From: Planctomycetota bacterium
GTDB taxonomy: Bacteria > Planctomycetota > PLA2
Direction: 5' to 3'
Length of the DNA: 64,000 nt
Assembly (NCBI GenBank): GCA_021776785.1
Contig: JAJFFF010000001.1
Location: 1 to 64,000, forward strand
This document shows, in pieces, positions 7,713-16,359 of this stretch (its first letter is position 1; the number at the start of each line of letters is the position of its first letter). Position numbers and translations under genes: made by a program. The notes under the pieces are model-generated. The model was not told the DNA's origin. It saw only the letters and a list, made by a program, of their open reading frames with translations, and made no database searches.

Positions 7713-8957
7713 ATGCCCCACGAGATCGCCGTCTTCTTCTTTTGCTTGGTTGCGAGTGGATTTTTTTCCGGTTCTGAGATCGCTCTCTTGAGTGCGAACC
7801 GGTTGCGCTTGCGCCAGCTTGCGCACGGTGGGGACGGAGCCGCCGAGCGTGTTTTGCAACTCGTCCATGACCCGCGCCGACTGCTCGCCGGGATCCTGGT
7901 CGGCAACAACATCGTCAACGTCTTGGCGGCGGTGGTGGCGGGTACGTATTTCACGCGCATGCTGAACCCGAGCCTCGGTCCGGTCGTCGCGACGGCGGTG
8001 GCGACGCCGATGCTCGTTTTGTTCAGCGAGTTTTTGCCCAAGACGATCGCGGCGTTGCATCCGATCTCGTTTTCGCGCCGCGTCGAGAAGCCCGTGCGAT
8101 GGACGCTGATTCTGCTTTGGCCGTTGGTTCGACTGCTCGATGCGATTACGCGCCCGCTCGCCATGCTGATCGGTCACGGTCGCGTCGAGGCGTCGAGCTT
8201 AGCGCAGGTGCGTCTCGCGGTGGCGGACGGCGTGCGCACGGGTTCACTCGAGCCGACCACGGCGCGCGTGCTGGAGGGTGGGCTCAGCCTCGAATGGAAA
8301 CAGGTCGGGCACATCCTCGTGCCGCGTGTCGACGTTGTGTGCGTGCCGAAGGATCGCGGCTTTCGCGAGTGCTTGGAGATGTTTCGCGACTACGGCTACT
8401 CGCGGTTGCTCGTAATCGACGAAACCGCCGACCAAGACCTTGGTTATCTTGCGGCGAAGGATCTGATCCTGTTGCCGCAGTCGCAGCGCGCTGCGTGGAC
8501 CGCCGAGAAGGCGGCGCGTCAGGCTCTCCGCGTCCCCGCGTCGCTTGCACTCCCGGAACTGTTGGCGCGTATGCGACGCAGCGGTGTGCACTTTGCCGTC
8601 GTGAAGGATGAGTACGGCGGCACGGAGGGTATTGCCACCATGGAGGACGTGCTGGAAGAGCTTGTCGGCGAGATTCGGGACGAGCACGATGACGACGAAG
8701 TGTCGCCTGTCGTGCAGTTGCGCGACGGCCTCTGGCTCGTGCGCGGCGACGTGAGCGTCAAAGATCTCGAAAACCGCACCGGCGTCAACCTCCCGGAGGA
8801 GGAGGCGCGCACGGTGGGAGGCTATTGCGCCGAAGCGCTGGGCCGCCTGCCGCACCAAGGCGATGTCGTCGAAATCGACGATGCGCGCTTGGTCGTCGTG
8901 CGCGTACGCGAAAAACGCGTGCTGCAGGTCCGCCTCGTGATTCCCGAGACGGAGTGA
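7713..8957 (+). CDS. CNNM/CorC-type membrane protein with CBS domains
   Basis: 414 residues. The N-terminal DUF21/CNNM transmembrane domain is recognisable from 'ASGFFSGSEIALLSANRLRLRQL' at residues 13-35 and 'LLAGILVGNNIVNVLAA', with about four membrane segments to residue 150. A CBS pair follows: 'VPRVDVVCVPKDRGFRECLEMF' near 205-226 and 'HFAVVKDEYGGTEGIATMEDVLEELVGEI' near 290-320. The C-terminal CorC/HlyC transporter-associated domain ends the chain ('VEIDDARLVVVRVREKRVLQVRLV'). Family members are implicated in Mg/Co homeostasis or Na-driven Mg efflux; the substrate here cannot be told. Length and domain order are typical. The gene is convergent with the one at 8961. Confidence 0.88.
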   Translation: MPHEIAVFFFCLVASGFFSGSEIALLSANRLRLRQLAHGGDGAAERVLQLVHDPRRLLAGILVGNNIVNVLAAVVAGTYFTRMLNPSLGPVVATAVATPMLVLFSEFLPKTIAALHPISFSRRVEKPVRWTLILLWPLVRLLDAITRPLAMLIGHGRVEASSLAQVRLAVADGVRTGSLEPTTARVLEGGLSLEWKQVGHILVPRVDVVCVPKDRGFRECLEMFRDYGYSRLLVIDETADQDLGYLAAKDLILLPQSQRAAWTAEKAARQALRVPASLALPELLARMRRSGVHFAVVKDEYGGTEGIATMEDVLEELVGEIRDEHDDDEVSPVVQLRDGLWLVRGDVSVKDLENRTGVNLPEEEARTVGGYCAEALGRLPHQGDVVEIDDARLVVVRVREKRVLQVRLVIPETE

Positions 8958-8960
8958 TGC

Positions 8961-10112
8961 CTACTTGTTCTTGCCGCGCTTGGACTTGTCGTCCTTGGCG
9001 GCCGGCCGCCGCCAGTTTTGCAGGGATTTTTCCAGCAAGAAGTTGAGCAGGAGGCGTTGCATCACCGCCGCGTCGCCCGCCCGCCCGCTCTGCAGGTAGC
9101 CGTGCGCGAGCGCGTGGAGCACGCGCCCCTTGCCGGGCTCAAACAAGACGACCACTTTGCGGTGTCCGTGGTAGCGCGCCGCCAGCGGTTGGCTTTCGAC
9201 CAAGGTCGTGTGTCGCGTCGTCAGTCGAAACAGATAGCTCTCGGCTTCTAACCACCACTTGGGTTTGGGGGCGGGGCGGCCTTCCTGCTTGGCGGGGAAC
9301 ACGCCGCGCATCAGCGAGTGACGTCGTCCCGCCGCGGATAGTTTCACAGGGATCGTCTCTTCAAACGTCGTGTGACCGGTCCAGCGAATGGTCTTGGGAA
9401 ACGCACGCTCCAACGCGAGGATCGCCCAGTCCATCGACACAACCCACGCACCCGCGCGCACCGCCGCACCAAGTTTCTTGAGCCCCGCGACGCTGTACTC
9501 GCTGCCCGCGAAAAACATCACTTCCTCAAATCGCTTGCGGATCGCTTGCCCCGGCGCACTCGGTCCGTCGAGTCCGGCGGCCTTGAGCTCGCGCTCCAAC
9601 CGCGCGCGCGCCGTCGTCCGATCCGGCCGCGGTGCGCTCGTCTGACTCGCCGGAAACTTGCGGTCCATCAGATGGCAATTGAGAAAAAACACCATGCGCT
9701 CGGGCGCATCGATGGCTAGGTGCTCCAACTCCGCCGGCGTAAGGACGCGGTGCTTGACGCCGAACGCCTTCAGGATCTCTTGTGTGAAATCGAAGAGGCC
9801 GCCGACCACGACGACGTCGTTTTCCTGAAGGCCGCGGAGGAGGCTTGCAAGATCCGGCCCCTCCTTGGCCACCGTGCGCCGCACCCGCTCGGCGGCTTCG
9901 CTGTTGGTCTTGTCCAGCCTGTGCCCGGGCGCATCCGATCCGTCCGCCGCACCCTTGGTGGGGGTGTCGGGCGCCGACGATTTGGAGTCATCCACGGGCG
10001 GCCCGGGATAAGGGCCTTTGGTCGGCTCCTCGCCCGCCGCCGGCGCGCCGCTGCGACCGGCTCCCAAGAGCCAAAACGCCCCCAAAAACACCATTCGAAG
10101 CAAGCCGCGCAT
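8961..10112 (-). CDS. Exported protein with GATase-like/ThuA-like fold (hypothetical)
   Basis: 383 residues. A signal peptide ends around residue 26, followed by a low-complexity linker rich in Gly, Pro, Asp and Lys to about 75. The remainder has an alternating alpha/beta character ('DVVVVGGLFDFTQEILKAFG', 'MVFFLNCHLMD', 'GAWVVSMDWAILALERAFP', 'KVVVLFEPGKGRVLHALAHGYLQSGRAGDAAVMQRLLLNFLLEK'). This resembles the class I glutamine amidotransferase-like or ThuA fold found in many planctomycete exported proteins, but I see no catalytic Cys-His-Glu set. The function is unknown. Two N-terminal Met (1 and 7) are possible starts. Convergent with the CorC-type gene, with 3 bases between stop codons. 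Confidence 0.6.
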   Translation of the reverse strand: MRGLLRMVFLGAFWLLGAGRSGAPAAGEEPTKGPYPGPPVDDSKSSAPDTPTKGAADGSDAPGHRLDKTNSEAAERVRRTVAKEGPDLASLLRGLQENDVVVVGGLFDFTQEILKAFGVKHRVLTPAELEHLAIDAPERMVFFLNCHLMDRKFPASQTSAPRPDRTTARARLERELKAAGLDGPSAPGQAIRKRFEEVMFFAGSEYSVAGLKKLGAAVRAGAWVVSMDWAILALERAFPKTIRWTGHTTFEETIPVKLSAAGRRHSLMRGVFPAKQEGRPAPKPKWWLEAESYLFRLTTRHTTLVESQPLAARYHGHRKVVVLFEPGKGRVLHALAHGYLQSGRAGDAAVMQRLLLNFLLEKSLQNWRRPAAKDDKSKRGKNK

Positions 10113-10189
10113 CCGCGTATTCTCCCACGTCCCGCGGGGGGAGGACTTCTACACCTTTGGAAATCCCCCGCTATACTTTCCCGCTTGAT

Positions 10190-10265
10190 GGGCCTGTAGC
10201 TCAGTTGGGAGAGCGCTGCGTTCGCAATGCAGAGGTCAGGAGTTCAAGTCTCCTCAGGTCCACCA
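10190..10265 (+). tRNA. tRNA-Ala (anticodon CGC)
   Basis: Complete cloverleaf: acceptor GGGCCTG / CAGGTCC, D arm GCTC/GAGC, anticodon stem CTGCG/TGCAG with loop TTCGCAA (anticodon CGC, reads GCG), T arm AGGAG/CTCCT with TTCAAGT, discriminator A at 10262 and an encoded CCA at 10263-10265. The G3-U70 wobble pair, the universal alanine identity element, is present. A perfect 7-bp hairpin without a T run follows at 10281-10298. From there to 10534 I see no gene. Confidence 0.95.
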
Positions 10266-10280
10266 CAAGGCGCGTCCGAT

Positions 10281-10298
10281 GGGCAGATCGCTCTGCCC
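10281..10298 (+). other. Hairpin downstream of tRNA-Ala
   Basis: GGGCAGA-TCGC-TCTGCCC, a perfect 7-bp stem with a 4-base loop, 16 bases after the tRNA. There is no T run, so it is either a weak terminator or a processing signal for the 3' end of the tRNA. Confidence 0.35.
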
Positions 10299-10534
10299 GT
10301 CGGCGGGCCTACTCGCACGTGGAGGCGGGCGTCTTGCGCGGTTTTTACGACCGGTTCGCCGACGAGACGCGTATTTCCAACGAGGGTGCGGCAGCGCGCC
10401 GCATCGAAACATCACCAGTTGAAGTCACCGAATTTCATGTCAGGTTCCAACGTCGACGGATGATAGGACCAGAAACAAAGATGGCCCGCTGTTTCTTTCG
10501 ATCGAGTTAGAGAAGCGGGGTGGGGCGCGAAGCG

Positions 10535-11293
10535 ATGATCGAGGTAGCAGGACTTACAAAACTCTACGGGGAGTTTGCGGCGTTGGACGACGTCTCGTTC
10601 TCCGTGCCGCAAGGTGAGATTTTGGCGTTTCTCGGGCCAAACGGCGCGGGCAAGAGCACGACGATGAAAATCCTCACGGGTTACATCTCGCCGACATCGG
10701 GGACGGCGACCATCGGCGGCTTAGACGTCACGTCGCACAGCATCGAAGTGCGGCGACGCATCGGCTACCTGCCGGAGACCACGCCGCTGTACTACGACAT
10801 GCAGGTCAACGAGTTCTTGGCGTTCACCGCGCGCTTGCGCAAGATCCCGCGCGATCTGCGCGAGGGTCGCATGGGGTGGGTCGCCGAGATTTGCGATCTC
10901 GAACCGTTTTGGAAAAAGCCGATCGGCGTTTTGAGCCGCGGTCAAAAACAGCGCGTCGGATTTGCCGCCGCCATCATGCACGACCCCGAGGTGTTGATCC
11001 TCGATGAACCGACCGCCGGCCTCGACCCGAATCAGATCATCGACATTCGCGCGTTGATTCGAAGCTTCGCGCAGCGCAAGACGATCATCTTGTCGACTCA
11101 CATCCTGCAAGAAGTCAAAGCGCTGGCGACCAAAGTCGTGATCATCAATGAGGGGCGCACGGTCGCGGACTCGGACGTGCCGGAGCTGTCGACGCGCTTC
11201 GGCGACCTCGAGAAGGCGTTCCGCGAACTAACGGTCGGTGCAAGCGTGCCCGTTCCGGCGGGTGTTGAAGATGGAGATTCAAGCGATGGGTAG
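10535..11293 (+). CDS. ABC transporter ATP-binding protein (gliding-type/ABC-2)
   Basis: 252 residues. All ATPase motifs are present: Walker A GPNGAGKST at 34-42, a Q-loop region, signature LSRGQKQR (one change from LSGGQ), Walker B VLILDEPTAGLDP, and the H-loop in IILSTHILQ. It belongs to the ABC-2 group that includes GldA of the gliding machinery and NodI-type exporters. A GTG at 10520 would add five residues (VGREA), but MIEVAGLTKLYG is the canonical N-terminus of this family, so I prefer the ATG at 10535. It is the first gene of a four-gene operon; its last 8 bases overlap the permease start. Confidence 0.9.
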   Translation: MIEVAGLTKLYGEFAALDDVSFSVPQGEILAFLGPNGAGKSTTMKILTGYISPTSGTATIGGLDVTSHSIEVRRRIGYLPETTPLYYDMQVNEFLAFTARLRKIPRDLREGRMGWVAEICDLEPFWKKPIGVLSRGQKQRVGFAAAIMHDPEVLILDEPTAGLDPNQIIDIRALIRSFAQRKTIILSTHILQEVKALATKVVIINEGRTVADSDVPELSTRFGDLEKAFRELTVGASVPVPAGVEDGDSSDG

Positions 11294-12008
11294 TGTTCTC
11301 ACGTTGGCGCGCAAGGAGATCCGCCAGATCTTTCTGAGCCCGATCGCGTACGCGTTCCTGTTCGTGTTCGCGTTTTTCATGACGTTCATGTTCTTCCGGT
11401 CGTTTTTCCTCGTGCAGTCGATCAGCATGGCGGGCTTTTTCGACCTGATGCCGATGGCCTACGCGATCGTCATCCCCGGCGTCACGATGCGTATGTGGGC
11501 CGAGGAGCGCAAGCAGGGAACGCTCGAGTACTTGATGACGTCGCCGATCGAGACCTGGCACATCGTGCTCGGCAAGTTCATCGGCGGACTCTCGCTCGTC
11601 GCGCTGTGCTTGGTCGTGACGTTTCTCGTTCCGTACACGGTCGGCCGCTACGGCGATCTCGACATGGGACCCGTCATCGGCGGATATCTTGGCGCCGTCC
11701 TCATGGGCGGGACGTGCATCGCGATCAGCATGTTCTTAAGCGCGTTCACCCAAGACCAGGTGGTGAGCTTTCTTGCAGGCGTGGCCGTCCTCATGGCGCT
11801 CGTCTTGTTGGGGCACCCGTTTATCTCAAGCGAGTTCGGCCCCGGCAACTGGGTGGGTGCCATGGCGCGCACGATCAGTCCCACGACGCACTTCGAGTCC
11901 ATCGGGCGCGGCGTGATCGACCTGCGTGACATCTACTACTTCGTCGCGATGATGGGCGTATTCTTGTACCTAAACGTTCGCGTCATTGACCTGCGTCGGT
12001 GGAAATAA
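11286..12008 (+). CDS. ABC-2 type permease (gliding-type)
   Basis: 240 residues with six predicted membrane segments, starting 'LTLARKEIRQIFLSPIAYAF', the standard entry of ABC-2 permeases. The loop 'MRMWAEERKQGTLEYLMTSPIETWHIVLGKF' after the second segment is highly characteristic of this class (GldF-like). ATG 11286 overlaps the ATPase stop and has GGAG nine bases upstream; an ATG at 11271 is the alternative. Together with the ATPase and the GldG-like protein it forms an export system whose cargo is unknown in non-gliding bacteria. Confidence 0.85.
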   Translation: MGSVLTLARKEIRQIFLSPIAYAFLFVFAFFMTFMFFRSFFLVQSISMAGFFDLMPMAYAIVIPGVTMRMWAEERKQGTLEYLMTSPIETWHIVLGKFIGGLSLVALCLVVTFLVPYTVGRYGDLDMGPVIGGYLGAVLMGGTCIAISMFLSAFTQDQVVSFLAGVAVLMALVLLGHPFISSEFGPGNWVGAMARTISPTTHFESIGRGVIDLRDIYYFVAMMGVFLYLNVRVIDLRRWK

Positions 12009-12012
12009 AGTC

Positions 12013-13950
12013 ATGGCGAAACAAAGCAAATTCTTCTCGTATCTCCTCAACCGCGTCGGGATCCAGTCGCTGCTCGTGATTGCGGTGGTTGTCTTCGGCT
12101 TCCTCGTCGTGGACGGCATGGTGGTGCGCCACGACCTCACCGAGGACGCGCGCTTTTCGATCTCAGCGTCGAGCCACAAGTTGGCGAACTCGATCGAAGA
12201 CCCGCTCACGATCCGCGCCTTTTTCTCGGACAACATCCCCGAGTACATCGTGCCGATGCAGCGGCTCGTATTCGACGTGCTGGCCGAATACGAAGCGCAC
12301 GGCAACGGCAAGATCAAGATCGAGCGCATCAACCCGCTCGAGAGCACGCAGGCTGCCGCCGAAGCGCGCGAGTACGGCGTGCGCCCGATTCAACTTCGGG
12401 TGCAAGACGGCGTCGATCTGTCCGCGCTCGAAGTGTTCGGCAGCATTGCGTTGATCTACCGCGATCAAAAAGCGGAGATCATCGATATCGCGAAGCGTTA
12501 TCCGCAGGGCTACGAGGGGCTGTCGGTGCTCGAGTACGAGATCTCGAGCAAGATCTGGCAGCTCATCAACGACAAGCCGACGATCGGACTGTGCGGCTAC
12601 TTAGCCAGCACGCCGCCGCAGCAAGGCATGCCCGGTCGCGGTGGGCAGCCGCGTCCCGAGTTTGAGGGACTGCGCCGATTCCTCGGCGAAGAGTTCGTGG
12701 TCCAAAACGTCAACCTGCGCGAAGAGGAACCCGACGCCGGCAAAATTCCGCTGCTGCTCGTCGTCCGCCCCAAGGAATTTTCCGACGTCGAAACGTACCG
12801 CTTGGACCAATACCTCATGAAGGGCGGTCGCGTCTTGATGTTTGTGACGCAGGGCGAAGTGCAGCCCTCGTATCCGCCGCCGGGTTCACGCCAACGCGGC
12901 CTCTATCGATACACGCCGTTCAGCACCGGCTTGGACAAGTGGTTGGAGCATCACGGTCTACGGATCCCCAACGAATTCGTCGTGCAATCCGGTCACGCGT
13001 ATCCCACCGAAATTTTCGCCATCCGCGAGATTCCGGGATTTGGGCGCACCGGCGTCTACGAACAAAAAGCCAACTGGTTTTGGCCGGTGTTCAGCCTTGA
13101 CGATTCGATCAACAAGGACAACCCCGCCACGCAAACGCTTAGTCGCGTGATCATGTTGTGGCCCCATCCCATCGACGTCTTAGACGACAACCTCGATGGT
13201 AAGACCGCGACCGTTCTTTTGCAGTCGCACAACAAAGAGTCGTGGCGTTGGAAGGACAAAAACCGCATCGACCGCCGTCATCTAACGGTGAAGGATGTAC
13301 CGCCGCGTGCGGCGATGCAACGGTCGCCCGTCGCTGTGGCGCTCGAAGGGAAGTTCACGTCGTATTACGCGGACAACGCGGTTCCGCCCTCGCTTGGCGC
13401 TAAAAAGCCCGGCGAGAAACCCGACGAGAACCCGGACGGCAAGCCCAAGAACAAAGAGGAAAAGAGCGGACCTGAGGTCGTGAAAGCATCGACGACGTCC
13501 ACGCAACTGGTGGTGATCGGAAACGCGATCGTCATCTCCGACAACGTCTTAGGCGGCCAGCAGGCGAATGAGAACTCCAAGGGCGCAGCGCTCCTTGCGT
13601 TCAACCTCGTCGACTGGCTGGCGCGCTCCAAGGACCTCATCGCCCTCCGCGCCAAAAAGTACAACGATCGCAGGCTTGAAGATCCGGACTACAAAGAGCG
13701 CAAGGAATCGCTCGACGAGCGCGCCGAGAATCAAGAGATCACGCGCGACGAATACGAGACCGAGTTCCATCAGCTCGCGGAAAAAAAGAAGTCGAGCTTT
13801 CGGTCATGGCGCTGGATCAACGTCTTGGTGCCGTGCCTTGTCATTTTTGTGGCCGGTGCGCTTGTTTGGATCCTTCGATCCTCGATGCGCTCAAGCCTCA
13901 CCCGACTGCCGAAGGGTGTTGCGCCCGACAGCACGGACTTGGATTCATAG
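12013..13950 (+). CDS. GldG-family ABC system auxiliary protein
   Basis: 645 residues. An N-terminal membrane anchor (about 15-40), a long soluble domain and a C-terminal anchor ('INVLVPCLVIFVAGALVWIL'). The N-terminal part 'HDLTEDARFSISASSHKLANSIEDPLTIRAFFSDNIP' and 'VDLSALEVFGSIALIYRDQKAEIIDI' match the GldG/Gldg-like 'ABC-type uncharacterized transport' family. 'MKGGRVLMFV' is the usual middle motif. An acidic/basic low-complexity insert (KPGEKPDENPDGKPKNKEEK) lies near residue 465. The start is 4 bases after the permease stop; a longer ORF start at 11986 would overlap the permease. Function in transport inferred from operon and family. Confidence 0.85.
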   Translation: MAKQSKFFSYLLNRVGIQSLLVIAVVVFGFLVVDGMVVRHDLTEDARFSISASSHKLANSIEDPLTIRAFFSDNIPEYIVPMQRLVFDVLAEYEAHGNGKIKIERINPLESTQAAAEAREYGVRPIQLRVQDGVDLSALEVFGSIALIYRDQKAEIIDIAKRYPQGYEGLSVLEYEISSKIWQLINDKPTIGLCGYLASTPPQQGMPGRGGQPRPEFEGLRRFLGEEFVVQNVNLREEEPDAGKIPLLLVVRPKEFSDVETYRLDQYLMKGGRVLMFVTQGEVQPSYPPPGSRQRGLYRYTPFSTGLDKWLEHHGLRIPNEFVVQSGHAYPTEIFAIREIPGFGRTGVYEQKANWFWPVFSLDDSINKDNPATQTLSRVIMLWPHPIDVLDDNLDGKTATVLLQSHNKESWRWKDKNRIDRRHLTVKDVPPRAAMQRSPVAVALEGKFTSYYADNAVPPSLGAKKPGEKPDENPDGKPKNKEEKSGPEVVKASTTSTQLVVIGNAIVISDNVLGGQQANENSKGAALLAFNLVDWLARSKDLIALRAKKYNDRRLEDPDYKERKESLDERAENQEITRDEYETEFHQLAEKKKSSFRSWRWINVLVPCLVIFVAGALVWILRSSMRSSLTRLPKGVAPDSTDLDS

Positions 13951-13959
13951 GACGAACCG

Positions 13960-15585
13960 ATGAACCGAACCAATATCATCCTGCTCGCCGTTCTGGCTTT
14001 GCTGGTCGCGTTCTGGGCTTCCCGCCGCGATTGGAGTGGGCCGCAAAAAAACAAAGTCGCCGCGCGCATGTTCCCTGGGTTCAACCCGGAGGCTGTTGAC
14101 AAAATTGAAGTCAGCGGCGGCTGGCTCAAAGACGACGGATTTTCGTTGAGTCGCCTCGGTTCCAACTGGTTGATGGATTCCCACGGCGGCTACGACGCGA
14201 AGGGTGACGAGGCCGACAAGTTCATCGAGGCCGTCGGCGCCTTGCGGAAACAAAACCTCGTTGGCACCAGCGAACAAGTGCACGCGCAGACGCGGACCGA
14301 CGAAAAAAACGGTCGGTTGGTCACGATCTATAAGGGTTCGACCACGATGGCCTCGTTCCGAATCGGGAAGAGCCCGAAGGGATGGAGCCAACAAGAAGTG
14401 TTCATTCGCCCCGCCGGTCAAGATCACGTGTATCGCACGCGTACGATTCCGGGGAGCGAGAACGACGGTGGCATCGACCCGCTCGGAAATCCGATGGGTC
14501 CGGGGCGGGCGTTCGATTGGCATAACTACACGTTCAAGACGTACAGCAAGTGGCTCGACACCAAGGTGTGGTCGATTTCGGGCGAAGAGGCACAGAGCTT
14601 GTGGCTTACGCGCAAGGACTTAGACGCCAAGTTCAAAAAGATCGCCGACGACGAGTGGCAGCTCACGGAAAAGGGCAAGGAGCCTGAAAAGGCGGATGCC
14701 GACGCAGTGGATGCGATCGCGAGCCAGCTCAACAACCTCTATCACGTCGGCGTGGCCGGTCGCTATAGCGACGTGCGGGAACGCTTTGGGTTCGACGAAC
14801 CGGGCGCGACGCTTGTCATGGAGATGCGCAAAGCGATAAAGAAGCCGGAGCCTCCTAACGACCAAGATCCCAAAGACGGCGATCCCAAAGACGGCGATGG
14901 TGACGGCGAAGGTGACGGCGAGGGTGAGGGCGACGAGAAAGAAGGCGACGACAAAGAGGCTAAAGAGAAGAAAAAAGAGTACGTCACGATCAAGCGCGTG
15001 GTCGAGGTGGGCAACAAGGTCACCCGCATCCGCGAGTACGACCGCGAAACGTTTGAGATCAAGACGGAAGACGTCTATGCGATCCGCGTTTCGAGCGATG
15101 CGGACAGCGACGAAGAACGCGCGCTCGGTGAGTGGGTCTTTTTCGTCAACGACTACACGATCAGCGGTCTCAAGAAAGCGATCGAGGAGTTCCGGCAGGA
15201 GCTGCCGCCCGACGACGGCCCCGGCGCCCCCGGAGACGTCAAGAAAGACGGACCCGGCAAAGAGGGACCCGGCAAAGACGACACCGGGAAGGGCGACTCC
15301 GGCAAAGACGACACCGGGAAGGGCGACTCCGGCAAAGACGACACCGGGAAGGGCGACACCGGCAAAGACGACACCGGGAAGGGCGACACCGGCAAAGACG
15401 ACACCGGGAAGGGCGACGACAAATCGAAGTCCGACAAGCCCGCTGACGATGGAACCGCGAAAGAGGAAGACGCGGGCACAGAGAAAGAAACCGAGAAAGA
15501 AACCGAGAAAGACGGCTGCGGCGCTGGCGAGCCCGAGCCGGAAGAGCCTAAGAAACCCGAAGAGCCCAAAAAAGACGACGGCTAG
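13960..15585 (+). CDS. DUF4340 protein with tandem acidic repeat tail
   Basis: 541 residues. An N-terminal membrane anchor (about 5-22) is followed by the DUF4340 region ('GFNPEAVDKIEVSGG', 'FSLSRLGSNWLMDS', 'ADKFIEAVGALRKQNLVGTS', 'GRLVTIYKGST'). DUF4340 proteins are the usual fourth partner of GldG-type ABC operons. Two low-complexity segments stand out: Asp/Gly/Lys/Glu-rich at about 290-345 and, after residue 425, a tail of exact ten-residue repeats KDDTGKGDSG (five DNA units of 30 bases) followed by Glu/Lys/Pro-rich sequence. The tail is highly charged and probably disordered. Starts 9 bases after the GldG-like stop. Role in the transporter is unknown. Confidence 0.82.
   Translation: MNRTNIILLAVLALLVAFWASRRDWSGPQKNKVAARMFPGFNPEAVDKIEVSGGWLKDDGFSLSRLGSNWLMDSHGGYDAKGDEADKFIEAVGALRKQNLVGTSEQVHAQTRTDEKNGRLVTIYKGSTTMASFRIGKSPKGWSQQEVFIRPAGQDHVYRTRTIPGSENDGGIDPLGNPMGPGRAFDWHNYTFKTYSKWLDTKVWSISGEEAQSLWLTRKDLDAKFKKIADDEWQLTEKGKEPEKADADAVDAIASQLNNLYHVGVAGRYSDVRERFGFDEPGATLVMEMRKAIKKPEPPNDQDPKDGDPKDGDGDGEGDGEGEGDEKEGDDKEAKEKKKEYVTIKRVVEVGNKVTRIREYDRETFEIKTEDVYAIRVSSDADSDEERALGEWVFFVNDYTISGLKKAIEEFRQELPPDDGPGAPGDVKKDGPGKEGPGKDDTGKGDSGKDDTGKGDSGKDDTGKGDTGKDDTGKGDTGKDDTGKGDDKSKSDKPADDGTAKEEDAGTEKETEKETEKDGCGAGEPEPEEPKKPEEPKKDDG
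15271..15420 (+). repeat. Five 30-base tandem repeats inside the DUF4340 gene
   Basis: Units begin GGCAAAGACGACACCGGGAA and differ only at the last codons (GACTCC, GACACC, GACGAC). Near-identity at DNA level indicates recent slippage expansion, so the copy number is likely to vary between strains. Confidence 0.95.
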
Positions 15586-15590
15586 GGTTG

Positions 15591-16256
15591 CTACCCGCCC
15601 GGCATGGGCACGGGAACCGGGATCGGAAGCGGAACCGAAACCGGAGCGGGTGCTGCTTGCGCCTCGCGCATGGCGGGCTCGAGAAGCTCAGCGCTGAGAT
15701 CGTCTTGGAGCGTCTTTAGATGCGCGGTGATGAGGGCGCGTTCGGCGGCGGTCACATCGGGAGCCGGTACCGGCAGCGGAAGTCCGCGCGGCAGCGTTTT
15801 CGGGTTCGCGGTCTGCTCGCGCCAGATCTTAAAAAGCCCCGTCGGCTCGCCGTGCGCCAAGATCGCGGCGAAGCGATCTCGGATCGCTAGGTATTCGTCC
15901 AAACTCATCGAGTGCTCCGCAAGCAGCCCGCGCATCAGCGCAAGCACGTGGTTGCGCGCGCGTTGCGGCGAGAACCCTTGGCTCTCTTCTTTGGCGGCGT
16001 GTTTTGCCCGCAACTCGGCGGCGAGCGCACTCCGGATTTGCAGATAGGTCGCAAAGCGCTTCGCGGAGAGCTTGGTTGCTTTCGCGCGATACGGAAAGAG
16101 CGTGTTCGTCTCGCGCAGTTTCGTCTTGGCCTCCACAAAGTCACGCGCCACTTCGAGCTTTTGATCTTCGAAGTCGCGAATAATGGACGACGAGTACCAC
16201 GAGATGGCGATGATGACGGCGAGCGCCACGCCGCTGAAGAGAACCAGATTGCGCAC
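15591..16256 (-). CDS. Single-pass membrane protein with Pro-rich tail (hypothetical)
   Basis: About 221 residues. One membrane segment lies at the very N-terminus (NLVLFSGVALAVIIAISWY). A charged, helical, possibly coiled region follows ('IIRDFEDQKLEVARDFVEAKTKLRET'), and a Pro/Val/Ala tail (VPLPIPVPVPMPGG) ends the chain. No family recognised. No ATG precedes the membrane segment without overlapping the divergent thiolase gene. I take the GTG at 16256, which places the anchor at residues 3-21; the longest ORF (to 16451) is unlikely because it overlaps the thiolase start. It is convergent with the DUF4340 operon, 5 bases between stops. Confidence 0.55.
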   Translation of the reverse strand: MRNLVLFSGVALAVIIAISWYSSSIIRDFEDQKLEVARDFVEAKTKLRETNTLFPYRAKATKLSAKRFATYLQIRSALAAELRAKHAAKEESQGFSPQRARNHVLALMRGLLAEHSMSLDEYLAIRDRFAAILAHGEPTGLFKIWREQTANPKTLPRGLPLPVPAPDVTAAERALITAHLKTLQDDLSAELLEPAMREAQAAPAPVSVPLPIPVPVPMPGG

Positions 16257-16359
16257 GGGCTCATTATCGACCCTGCTAATAGAGACGGCGTCGCCGTGCC
16301 GTTCAAAAGAGAGACGGCGTGCGGTTGGTGCGCCAACCGCGGTGCGATAGCATGGGCCC

